Shown one piece after another: positions 35,534 to 44,681 of a stretch of DNA of 64,000 nucleotides (position 1 is its first letter; every line of letters starts with the position of its first letter). Made by a program: the position numbers and the translations under genes. This stretch comes from JAWLHK01 sp041690355 [NCBI: bacterium] (GTDB lineage Bacteria; J088; JAWLBW01). Under the pieces are notes generated by a model that saw only the letters and a list, made by a program, of their open reading frames with translations, was not told the DNA's origin and searched no databases. The stretch spans positions 1 through 64,000 of the forward strand of contig JAWLHK010000015.1 of NCBI GenBank assembly GCA_041690355.1, in the 5' to 3' direction.

Positions 35534-36835
35534 ATGCCTGACGACCTCGCCATACCCCCAGGGGCCCTGAAGGTCATGAACGTGCTCCGTGCGGCGGGCC
35601 ATACTGCAGTGCTCGCGGGGGGCTCGGTGCGCGACGTCGTGCTCGGGCGCGCCCCGCGCGACTGGGACGTCGCCACGTCGGCCCCCGGCGAACAGGTGCA
35701 GTCCCTTTTCCCCCGCGTCAATCCGGTCGGTCTGCGCCACAACACCGTCGGGGTATTCGAGGAGGAGAGCTGGATCGAGGTCACGACCTTTCGCGACCGC
35801 CAGCGTACGCTCGAGGGGGATCTGGCCTTGCGCGACTTCACCGTCAACGCCATGGCCCTGGATCCCGAAACCGGCCGGATCATCGATCCGCTCGGCGGAC
35901 GGGCCGACCTCGGGGCCGGGGTGCTGCGCGCCTGCGGAAGTGCGCTCGATCGCTTCACTGACGATCCGCTGCGCATTCTTCGCGCGGCCCGCTTTCTGGC
36001 CGAGCTGGGGCTCGAGCCGGATGCGGACGTCACGCAGGCCGCCGCCGCGCTGGCGGCCCGTCTCGAGTCGATCGCCCCCGAGCGCATCCGCGACGAATGG
36101 CTGAAACTGCTTGTCGGCCCCGAGACCCGGCGCGCCTTCGCCTGGCTCGAGCGCACGGGGGTGACCGCCGTGATTCTCCCGCCCCTGGCCGTGACGGTCG
36201 GGGTCGCCCAGAACCGCTGGCATCGATTCGACGTCTACGGACACACGGTCGAAACAGTAGCCCGCGCCGACGCCGACGTCGAGGTGCGTCTGGCCGGCCT
36301 CTTTCACGATCTGGGGAAGCCGGCCGTGCGCCAGTGGCGGAATAATGACTACACCTTCTACAACCACGAGCGGATCAGCGCCGAGATCGCCTCGGCGACG
36401 CTGACCGCGTGGCGGCTGCCCCAGCGGCTGCGCGACCGCGTCGTATCGCTGGTCGCGAACCACATGTTCCACTACGACCCGGCGTGGACCGACGCGGCCG
36501 TACGCCGTTTTCTGCGCCGTGTGAGCCCCGAACTGCTCGATCCCCAGTTCCGCCTGCGCCTGGCCGACAGCGCGGCGGCCGGTCTCGGGGGCGAAGCCGA
36601 GGCGGCGCAGAACCTGGCCGAGTTGCGGGGGCGCATCGAGCGGGAGATGGCCGCCCGTCGCGCGCTGCGCATCACCGATCTCCCCGTCGACGGCCACGAC
36701 GTCATGCGCGTGACCGGGGCGACCGGCCCCCGCATCGGCGTCGTCCTGCGCATGCTGCTCGAGCGGGTGACCGACGATCCGGCCTTGAACGATCGCGACC
36801 GGCTGCTGCGCGAGCTCGAAACGCTCGCCGAATAG
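35534..36835 (+). CDS. tRNA nucleotidyltransferase / poly(A) polymerase family with HD domain
   Basis: The 433-residue product has the class-II nucleotidyltransferase head: LAGGSVRDVVLGRAPRDWDV (GGxVRD then the DxD metal ligands) and LRDFTVNAMALDPETGRII. RFTDDPLRILRAARFLAELG follows, then an HD domain (FDVYGHTVETVARADADVEV, LAGLFHDLGKPAVRQW). It is probably the CCA-adding or A-adding enzyme acting on tRNA 3' ends. The tRNAs in this window already encode CCA, so a repair role is likely. No ribosome site is visible because the repeat abuts the ATG. Confidence 0.88.
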   Translation: MPDDLAIPPGALKVMNVLRAAGHTAVLAGGSVRDVVLGRAPRDWDVATSAPGEQVQSLFPRVNPVGLRHNTVGVFEEESWIEVTTFRDRQRTLEGDLALRDFTVNAMALDPETGRIIDPLGGRADLGAGVLRACGSALDRFTDDPLRILRAARFLAELGLEPDADVTQAAAALAARLESIAPERIRDEWLKLLVGPETRRAFAWLERTGVTAVILPPLAVTVGVAQNRWHRFDVYGHTVETVARADADVEVRLAGLFHDLGKPAVRQWRNNDYTFYNHERISAEIASATLTAWRLPQRLRDRVVSLVANHMFHYDPAWTDAAVRRFLRRVSPELLDPQFRLRLADSAAAGLGGEAEAAQNLAELRGRIEREMAARRALRITDLPVDGHDVMRVTGATGPRIGVVLRMLLERVTDDPALNDRDRLLRELETLAE

Positions 36836-36972
36836 ACGGTTCCGCCTCGAATCCGCCCCCTGTCAAGCCCGGGGGCCTCGCTGAAGGCCCGCCCCGGCCT
36901 GGCCCGCAGTTTTCCCCCTAGACTGAGAAGGAAGGGCCGCACAGGTTCGTGCGGCGGGGAGGGGTGCGTAGC

Positions 36973-37395
36973 GTGGACCTGCGAAGCCGGTATCTGCTCT
37001 GGATCAATATCCTGATGTTCTTTCTCGGCTTCGGCCTCGTGTTTCGCGTGGCGGCCATCTGGGCGACCTCGGATAGCGAGCGCGCCGGGACCACGTCGGA
37101 TGCAGAGTGGGAGCGCAGCCTGCGCTCGGCCGATCCCGTGGCCGCAGACATGAGCCTGACCTCGGCCGTGCAGACCGCCCTGCAGCTCGATCCCGAACTG
37201 GCGGGCCTGCCGCTCAGCGTGACCACGCGCGCGCGGGTCGTTCACCTGGCCGGCGCCGTGGCCGACGAAGCCCAGCGCCGGCGCGCCGGGCTGCTTGCCC
37301 GCGGCGTCCCCGGCGTGCGCGCCGTCGAAAACCGGCTGCGCACCGATCCGGCGGTGCGGCGCATGCCCCCCGGAACACCCCGGGCCGGACGGTGA
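36973..37395 (+). CDS. Membrane-anchored BON-domain protein
   Basis: The product is about 140 residues. One TM helix (YLLWINILMFFLGFGLVFRV) precedes a BON domain: SAVQTALQLDPELAGLPLSV, RARVVHLAGAVADEAQRRRA and GVPGVRAVENRLRTDP. BON domains are thought to bind phospholipid or envelope surfaces. Start is uncertain among GTGs at 36949, 36964 and 36973; the last leaves a GGAGG at workable distance. A small frame follows after 4 nt. Confidence 0.75.
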   Translation: MDLRSRYLLWINILMFFLGFGLVFRVAAIWATSDSERAGTTSDAEWERSLRSADPVAADMSLTSAVQTALQLDPELAGLPLSVTTRARVVHLAGAVADEAQRRRAGLLARGVPGVRAVENRLRTDPAVRRMPPGTPRAGR

Positions 37396-37399
37396 GGGC

Positions 37400-37564
37400 A
37401 TGACAACCTTTCTACGCCTGATGGAACGGATGCCCGAAGCCGACGGCTCGCCCACGCCGCGGGGTGAACCGTGGGCCTGGCGGGGGATCGCGGGGAGCCC
37501 GCTGACCTGCAGGCAAGCGGCGGCCCCTTGGGCGTTCGATCCGGTCGTCCCCCCCGTTGTGTGA
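37400..37564 (+). CDS. Possible 54-residue small protein
   Basis: ATG at 37400 is preceded by GTGAGGG, which overlaps the stop codon of the BON gene, a coupling-like arrangement. The product (MTTFLRLMERMPEADGSP... ending FDPVVPPVV) has no recognised family. Support is position and ribosome site only. Confidence 0.35.
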   Translation: MTTFLRLMERMPEADGSPTPRGEPWAWRGIAGSPLTCRQAAAPWAFDPVVPPVV

Positions 37565-37622
37565 ATCCGCGATGCGTTGCTAAACTGGCAATATATTTCT
37601 ACCCGTACCAAGAGGGCACGTT

Positions 37623-37919
37623 ATGGCAGCTGATACCGTCCGCGGCAGGCAGGGTGAGTCCGAAGCAGAAGAGGCCGGGTTTCAGGATCGGTTGAACCGG
37701 CAGGTCGAGCAGGCGCGCCAGCGCTTCAACGAGGGGATGCTGACCGCCCGCGACCGGCTGGGGGATGCGCGGCTGCGGGCCGGCGACGCCTGGGACGACG
37801 CCGTCGATTTCGTGCGCGAGAATCCCGGCAAGATCATCGTTGCGTCACTCGGGCTCGGGGTTGCCGTGGGGCTTACCGTGCGCTTCCTGCGCATGCGAAG
37901 CGGCGAAGACATCGAGTGA
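37623..37919 (+). CDS. YqjD/ElaB (DUF883)-like membrane-anchored small protein
   Basis: The 98-residue product has a charged helical N-terminus (RLNRQVEQARQRFNEGMLTA) and a segment DFVRENPGKIIVASLGLGVA followed by a TM helix ending in RFLRMRSG. The RENPGK-hydrophobic-R-R ending is the tail-anchor pattern of YqjD/ElaB proteins, which in E. coli bind ribosomes at the membrane in stationary phase. Homology beyond the pattern is uncertain. Confidence 0.6.
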   Translation: MAADTVRGRQGESEAEEAGFQDRLNRQVEQARQRFNEGMLTARDRLGDARLRAGDAWDDAVDFVRENPGKIIVASLGLGVAVGLTVRFLRMRSGEDIE

Positions 37920-37999
37920 CGTAAGCCGGGCCGAAGCGGCGCGACTTCCGGGCCCGGGTCTGGCGGCGCGCCGTTTCAACCGGCCACCAGGGGGGACCT

Positions 38000-38305
38000 A
38001 TGCAACGTGAGTTTCGTGGCGTCGTCTGCGCGGGGCTGCTCGCCTTGGCCTCGGCGTGTGCGACGGGCTCGGGTACGCGTCAGGGGGATGTCGAAGTCTC
38101 CGACGGCTGGATCAACACCCGCGTGCGCACCGAGATTGAGCAGATCGCCGATGCCCGCGACCGGGTTTCGGTCCGCACGCAGAACGGCGTCGTCTACTTG
38201 TCGGGAACGGTCGACAGCGTGGCCGATATCGAAAAAATCGAAGAGCGGGCGACCGCCGTGCGCGGCGTGCGCGAAGTCAAGAACGATCTGCGGGTCATAC
38301 AATGA
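38000..38305 (+). CDS. BON-domain lipoprotein
   Basis: The 101-residue product has a signal peptide with lipobox ALASAC. A single BON domain of the OsmY type follows: DGWINTRVRTEIEQIADARD, NGVVYLSGTVDSVADIEKIE and VRGVREVKNDLRVI. It is probably an envelope stress or integrity lipoprotein. GGGGACC precedes the ATG. The stop codon overlaps the next ATG (ATGA). Confidence 0.85.
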   Translation: MQREFRGVVCAGLLALASACATGSGTRQGDVEVSDGWINTRVRTEIEQIADARDRVSVRTQNGVVYLSGTVDSVADIEKIEERATAVRGVREVKNDLRVIQ

Positions 38306-38523
38306 CGCTCGCGCGCCTCTTCTGGCTGCTGACCGCCTCGGGCGGCGAAGTAATGGGGCGCGAACTCGTCTACGGGGTGGCCGCGCTGTCGCTGCAGGTG
38401 TCGCTGGCCATGCTCATCCTCACCGCGCTGCTGGCGCCGCCGGTTCCCCGGCGCGCGCCCTCCGCGTCGCTCTCCGGGCGCGCGCATACCACACCGGCCT
38501 TGCCTCCGGCGCCTCTCCGGTGA
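38302..38523 (+). CDS. Small single-TM protein
   Basis: 73 residues, starting in an ATGA overlap with the BON lipoprotein. One hydrophobic helix (VAALSLQVSLAMLILTALLA) and a proline-rich tail. No family recognised; the coupling to the upstream gene is the main support. Confidence 0.5.
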   Translation: MTLARLFWLLTASGGEVMGRELVYGVAALSLQVSLAMLILTALLAPPVPRRAPSASLSGRAHTTPALPPAPLR

Positions 38524-38599
38524 CGGCGTCCGCGTCACTTTTCCAGGGTCCTCACGTTTCCCACATCCCTCATGCCGGAGCCCCGCGCCTGCCGGCTCT

Positions 38600-38965
38600 T
38601 CAGGACGCCTGTCCGCCGAGCCCCGGCGCGGCGGCGAAAATCTCGGCGAGCCGCAGCAGGTAGCGGCGGCTCGCGGGAGACAGATCGACCGACGTCAGCC
38701 CGCGCTCGCGGGCCGGGTCGGCGGCCTCGCGCGACTCGGCGCGCACGATGCGCCCGCGCAGGGGTACCACCTCGCTCGCCAGAATGAGCAAGGCCTCGAC
38801 CGGGCCTTCGGGCGGGGCCTCTCCGGCATGCTCGAGGCGGATACCCGTCAGGCTCAGGTCGAGCGTACAGCCGTGCACGATCTGGCCGGCCTGGGTCTGC
38901 AGACAGATGAAATGCCGGCTGGCGACGCGCGGAAAGCGCCGCCGGTTCATGCGCCCGATGTTCAT
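38600..38965 (-). CDS. PilZ-domain protein (predicted c-di-GMP receptor)
   Basis: The 121-residue product is essentially one PilZ domain. The RxxxR motif is in NRRRFPRVASRHF and the D/NxSxxG motif in CTLDLSLTGIRLEHAG, the two elements that bind cyclic di-GMP. LLILASEVVPLRGRIVRAES is the following barrel strand pair. No output domain is attached. Start at 38965 or five codons later (MNRRRFP). Confidence 0.85.
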   Translation of the reverse strand: MNIGRMNRRRFPRVASRHFICLQTQAGQIVHGCTLDLSLTGIRLEHAGEAPPEGPVEALLILASEVVPLRGRIVRAESREAADPARERGLTSVDLSPASRRYLLRLAEIFAAAPGLGGQAS

Positions 38966-39094
38966 GCTTCGCCCCTCTCTGTGTTCAGGATAACCGGCGA
39001 GCGGCGGGTCGCCTGACCGTGCGCCCGAGTGAAGGCCCGGGCGGGTGACAGGGCGCCGCCGGCTGGGGTACAGTGATCGTCAGGGTTTTTCTTC

Positions 39095-39754
39095 ATGCAC
39101 AACCTTCCCATCCGGGCGGCCGTCTTTGACATGGACGGCACGCTGGCCGACACGTTCCCCGACATTCTCGACCAGTTCAACCGGATCCTCGTGCGGCACG
39201 GCCGGCCGGCCATCGATTTTCCGACGATGGTCAGCCTGCTCGGTCCCACCGAGGCCGAGATACTGCACGGCCTGCTTCCGCACCGGCCCGTGGGCGAATG
39301 CGAATCTGAAATCGTGGCGGCCATGGAAGCGGGCGCGCCGATTGCGCTCTTCGACGGCATGCGCGAGGTGCTCGCGGCGGCCCGGGACTCCGGCCTGCGC
39401 ATCGGCCTGTACACCGGCGCGGGACGGGGCTGCGGCGCGGCGCGCCTGCGCCGGATGGGGCTCGCCGGCGACGTTGACGCCTTTCTGACCGGCGACGACG
39501 TCACCCGCTCGAAGCCCGCGCCAGACGGGCTGCTGCACATGGCCGGCCTGCTGGGCGTGGCGCCGGAGCATTCGGTCTACATCGGCGACTCGCACCTCGA
39601 CGTGCAGGCCGCCCGTGCGGCCGGCATGCGGGCCCTGGGCGTGCTCTGGGGGGTCAGCGACCGGGCGCGGCTCGCCGCCGAAGCGCCGGATGCCATCGCC
39701 GAGGCGCCGGCCGAGCTGCTGGCCTGGCTGCGTGACCGCGCCGGGGCGGAATGA
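39095..39754 (+). CDS. HAD-superfamily hydrolase, PGP-like (1)
   Basis: The 219-residue product has the nucleophile motif AVFDMDGTLADTFPDI, motif II in GLYTGAGRG, motif III Lys in VTRSKPAPDGLLHMA and motif IV in VYIGDSHLDVQAARAAG. The helical cap lies between motifs I and II (C1 type). It resembles phosphoglycolate phosphatases, but the substrate is not determined. The next gene is a second HAD enzyme starting 7 nt after the stop. Confidence 0.88.
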   Translation: MHNLPIRAAVFDMDGTLADTFPDILDQFNRILVRHGRPAIDFPTMVSLLGPTEAEILHGLLPHRPVGECESEIVAAMEAGAPIALFDGMREVLAAARDSGLRIGLYTGAGRGCGAARLRRMGLAGDVDAFLTGDDVTRSKPAPDGLLHMAGLLGVAPEHSVYIGDSHLDVQAARAAGMRALGVLWGVSDRARLAAEAPDAIAEAPAELLAWLRDRAGAE

Positions 39755-39761
39755 GGGAAGG

Positions 39762-40385
39762 GTGGCGCCGCGCAAACCGCTCGTCATCTTCGATCTCGAT
39801 GGCACGCTGCTCGACAGCGCCGCCTGGCTTCTGGCGGCCGTGAACCAGGTGCTGGCCCCCTTTGTGTCCGTGTCGTGGACGGTCGAGGATCTGGTCGCGA
39901 CGGCCGGCGGCGCCGAGCACCATGTGTTCGCACGCGTGGTTCCCCCCGAGGCCTTGACCGGCGTGCTCGAGGCCTACGGGCATGCGTTGCGGGAACCCGG
40001 ACGGCTGCGGCCCCATGCGGGCGCCGAAGGCGTTCTCGAGCAGCTTGCGGCGCGCGGGCACCGGCTGGCGCTCTTCTCGGGCGCGGGTACGGCGCTGGGC
40101 GAACTGCGGTTGCGCCACGTGGGCTGGTCTCATCGCTTCTCGCCGCGCGTCTGGGGCGATCAGGTCGCCGCCAAGCCGGCGCCCGACGGTATCCGGCGTG
40201 TCATCGAATTTGCCGGCGCCGCCGCGGGACAGGCCATCTATGTCGGCGATACGCCCAAAGACGCCCAGGCGGCAGCGGCGGCCGGCGTCGACTTCGTCGG
40301 GTGCGCCTGGGGCGACGTGCCCGGGGGACCCGCGTGCGCGTCGCTCGCCGCGCGCCTCGAAGACCTGCTCACGCTGATCGATTGA
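39762..40385 (+). CDS. HAD-superfamily hydrolase, PGP-like (2)
   Basis: The product is 207 residues from the GTG at 39762, preceded by GAGGGA. Motifs: VIFDLDGTLLDSAAWL, ALFSGAGTAL, VAAKPAPDGIRRVIE and IYVGDTPKDAQAAAAAG. It aligns along its length with the upstream HAD gene, so the two are a tandem duplicated pair, probably cotranscribed. Its last 17 bp overlap the convergent MFS gene. Confidence 0.85.
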   Translation: MAPRKPLVIFDLDGTLLDSAAWLLAAVNQVLAPFVSVSWTVEDLVATAGGAEHHVFARVVPPEALTGVLEAYGHALREPGRLRPHAGAEGVLEQLAARGHRLALFSGAGTALGELRLRHVGWSHRFSPRVWGDQVAAKPAPDGIRRVIEFAGAAAGQAIYVGDTPKDAQAAAAAGVDFVGCAWGDVPGGPACASLAARLEDLLTLID

Positions 40386-41550
40386 CCGCGCGCGGCTGTG
40401 AGAGCACGGCCGCCACGGTCGCCAGCACCCCCACGGTTCCCCCGATGAGAAACATGGTCGAGTTTCCCCAGTGATCGTAGGCGTAGCCGGCGACCAGCAT
40501 GCCGGTCATCTGGCCGAATCCGGTCGCCATCGCCGCCAGACCCTGACCGGTGGCGCGCAGCCGATCGGGAACAAGCGCGGCAATCTGCCGCACGCTGGCC
40601 ACGTAGAGCAGGGCAAAGGCGATGCCGTGCAGCGGCGCTAGCACGAGCAGCATGGCGGCGCCCGGCTGCGTGGCATATGCGAACCAGCGCAGGGTTTCGA
40701 GCAGGAAACCGGCCGCGAGCACCCGCCGGGTGCCGATGCGCTCGATGAAGCGGTCGACACCGTACATGACGAGCACCTCGATGGTCACCGCGATGCCCCA
40801 CGTCCAGGCCACGATGCGGCCGCTGTAGCCGAGGTCCTGCACGAAGAGCGTGTAAAAGCCGTTGAACGGCGCCCCGGCCATGCGGTTGAAGAAGAGGGCC
40901 ACGAGCAGGATCAGGACGGGCGCGGTGCGCAGCAGGGCGCCCACCTCGCGCGGGGCCGGAGCCCCGGCGAGCGACCCCTGGGGTCCGGCGGCGGCCGTCA
41001 TGTAGATGGCGAAAAGGACGTGTCCGGCGAGCAGGCCGCCGGCGATGGCCGCGGTCGGCAGCGACGGAAACAGGGTGCCGAGGGCGAAGCTGGTGACGAT
41101 GAAACCCACCGAGCCCCAGAGGCGGATGCGACCGTAGCGTCCGCTGTAGGTCGACAGGTGGCTCAGCGTGGCGGCGTCGAGCAGGGGAATGAGCGGCGCG
41201 ATGGCGGCGTAGTAGAGCAGGCCGCCGGCGAAGAGCCCCGCCCGCGACTCCGTCGCCATGAGCACGCCGAGCCCCCCCACGGCGGCCCAGGCCGCCAGCA
41301 CGGTCCAGAAGCGGGGCCCCCGCCATCGATCGGCGGCATAGCCCCAGACCGGCGGCATGACCGCCCGCAGAAGGGGGCCCGCGGCGAGCAGGAGGCCGAT
41401 GAGCGACCCGTCGATGCCGCGCCCTTTGAGATAGGCGGGAAAATAGGGAACGTAGATGCCGAACGTGCCGAAGAAGAGCAGAAACGCGATGACCAGGTGG
41501 CGGCGTTCCTGCAATTGACGAGTGGCGATGGACGATTGACGATTGGTCAA
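40369..41550 (-). CDS. Major facilitator superfamily transporter (MFS_1-like/LacY type)
   Basis: The 393-residue product has about 12 TM segments. It opens VIAFLLFFGTFGIYVPYFPA, has the loop WGYAADRWRGPRFWTV between TM2 and TM3 and RYGRIRLWGSVGFIVTSFAL in the middle. These are features of the phenylpropionate/nucleoside-symporter-like MFS branch. The first 16 residues (TNRQSSIATRQLQ) are translated from CGTCAATCGTCCATCG-type repeat DNA, so the true start may lie just downstream (TTG at residue 13) or the repeat has become coding. Substrate unknown. Confidence 0.85.
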   Translation of the reverse strand: MTNRQSSIATRQLQERRHLVIAFLLFFGTFGIYVPYFPAYLKGRGIDGSLIGLLLAAGPLLRAVMPPVWGYAADRWRGPRFWTVLAAWAAVGGLGVLMATESRAGLFAGGLLYYAAIAPLIPLLDAATLSHLSTYSGRYGRIRLWGSVGFIVTSFALGTLFPSLPTAAIAGGLLAGHVLFAIYMTAAAGPQGSLAGAPAPREVGALLRTAPVLILLVALFFNRMAGAPFNGFYTLFVQDLGYSGRIVAWTWGIAVTIEVLVMYGVDRFIERIGTRRVLAAGFLLETLRWFAYATQPGAAMLLVLAPLHGIAFALLYVASVRQIAALVPDRLRATGQGLAAMATGFGQMTGMLVAGYAYDHWGNSTMFLIGGTVGVLATVAAVLSQPRAVNRSA

Positions 41551-41680
41551 GGGAATGGGCCGTGAAACGTCCCGGTATGAAGCGCCGAAGAACCCGTTTG
41601 CAGGTACTCAGCGCTTGGCGCTTGGGCTCGCTGTGCGGGCGGTTGGAGCCTTACGGTGGCCGATGTGCGGGAACCCTCAG

Positions 41681-41686
41681 TATAAT
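41681..41686 (+). promoter_or_regulatory. Probable -10 box of the Nudix gene
   Basis: TATAAT lies only 10 bp before the ATG, which would give a nearly leaderless mRNA. No clear -35 box was found at the usual distance. Confidence 0.45.
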
Positions 41687-41695
41687 GGATCAATT

Positions 41696-43467
<1,772 letters not shown>

Positions 43468-43519
43468 GGCCATGTGAGCCGAACGGCTTCCACAGCGAGG
43501 TACACGGCGCCGGAGAACG

Positions 43520-43655
43520 TCCATCCCGGAGGGATGGTCTGCGGTAGCCCGGGACGCGAGTCCCGGGAACGTCGCGGCGCAGACGCGATTCCCCGGGCTC
43601 GGAAGCACCGGAACGGCGCGCGCGAGCCGTCCTTCGGGCCCCCGGGAGAGGCCTG
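43520..43655. repeat. GC-rich interspersed repeat, copy B
   Basis: Matches 18536-18660. It includes the perfect hairpin CCCGGGAC-GCGA-GTCCCGGG and GCGCGAGCCGTCCTTCGGG, and reaches to within a few bases of the aldolase-like gene's stop codon. Confidence 0.82.
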
Positions 43656-43657
43656 AA

Positions 43658-44362
43658 TCACCGCTTGGCCGCGCGCTTTCTCGCTTTCGGCGCCGCCACC
43701 GGCATGGCCGTGCGGCTCTTGTCGGCCATTTTCTTGAGCGCCAGCGCACGCTGCTGCACGACGTCGAACTCTCTCCGGTTGACCAGTCCGTCGTTGACCA
43801 GCCAGGTGTCGACCCCCACCGCGCGCGCGCCGGCCTTGAGCAGGGCGCCCGCCATCTGGTCGTCGATCCCGCCGGTGGGAATCAGCCGGATGTTCCCATA
43901 CGTGAACAGCAGCGACTCGAGATAAGCCGGCCCGTAGAAGTTGGCGGGCGTGACGGTGACGTAGTCGGCCCCCGTCTGATAGGCGCGGAAAACTTCGTTC
44001 GGGGTCATCCCCCCCTGCATGACGACGGTCGTTTCTTCTTTGCACAGCTCGACGATCCCGCGCTCGGTATGCGGGCTCGAAACGTAGTCGGCTCCGGCCT
44101 GGATGGCGTCGAGCGCGCCGCGGCGATCGAGAATGCCGCAGACGCCCAGGATGATGTCGTTGCCGAACTCCTGCCGCGCCTTGCGGACGATTTCTTCCCA
44201 CTTGGGCGCCTGGATGGGAATCTCAAAGACGTTCAGGCCGCCGAGGAGAATACTGTTGAAGGCCCGTACCAGGTGGGCGGTCTGGGTCAGGCGGATGCTG
44301 GCGATGATGCCTTCTTTTTCCAACGCAAGCGTAACCCGCTCTATTCGTTCGATGACAGGCAT
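43658..44362 (-). CDS. KDPG/KHG-aldolase-like TIM-barrel protein lacking the Schiff-base Lys
   Basis: The 234-residue product follows the family scheme: IIASIRLTQTAHLVRAFNSI, NVFEIPIQAP (Glu47 position), DIILGVCGILD, AGADYVSSPHTERGIVELCK, VVMQGGMTPNEVFRAYQTGA, LIPTGGIDDQMAGALLKAGA, AVGVDTWLV. Where Eda-type aldolases have the Schiff-base Lys in KxFPA, this protein reads YVTVTPANFYG (136-140). Class-I aldolase chemistry of the normal type is therefore unlikely. The C-terminal 20 residues are basic. AAGGAG precedes the ATG. Confidence 0.75.
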   Translation of the reverse strand: MPVIERIERVTLALEKEGIIASIRLTQTAHLVRAFNSILLGGLNVFEIPIQAPKWEEIVRKARQEFGNDIILGVCGILDRRGALDAIQAGADYVSSPHTERGIVELCKEETTVVMQGGMTPNEVFRAYQTGADYVTVTPANFYGPAYLESLLFTYGNIRLIPTGGIDDQMAGALLKAGARAVGVDTWLVNDGLVNRREFDVVQQRALALKKMADKSRTAMPVAAPKARKRAAKR

Positions 44363-44402
44363 GGTACAGCTCCTTGCTTGCTGAGGGGGTGCCTATCGGC
44401 CG

Positions 44403-44432
44403 ATCATAGGACGGTTTGACGCGCAATGTCAA
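44403..44432 (-). promoter_or_regulatory. Sigma70-type promoter of the aldolase-like gene
   Basis: On the minus strand TTGACA (44427-44432) and TATGAT (44403-44408) are 18 bp apart, about 40 bp before the ATG at 44362. The remaining spacer up to 44681 holds no gene or terminator that I can support. Confidence 0.75.
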
Positions 44433-44681
44433 CAGCCACTTATGTTTCAGTGTGAGCCAAACCTTCGCTGAGCAGGTCGGGTCATGGGTGAAAAGCTCTC
44501 TCAATCATTTTTTTTGGACTTGAACCGGGACGGCCTGGTTGCAGACTCGGGGGCAGTTGAGAAACGAAACCGGCCGACCCGTTGATTTCCGACAACCCCC
44601 ATCGATAGGTGAAGAGTGAAGGTGGTGGAGAAATCCCGAGAAGGCTCGACCCAGATGCGAAAGTGCAAGCCCGGCGGCAGA

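Noticed and set aside
36472-37611. 379-codon minus frame over the 3' end of the tRNA nucleotidyltransferase and BON genes
   Set aside because: Antisense to two well-supported genes and without family features.
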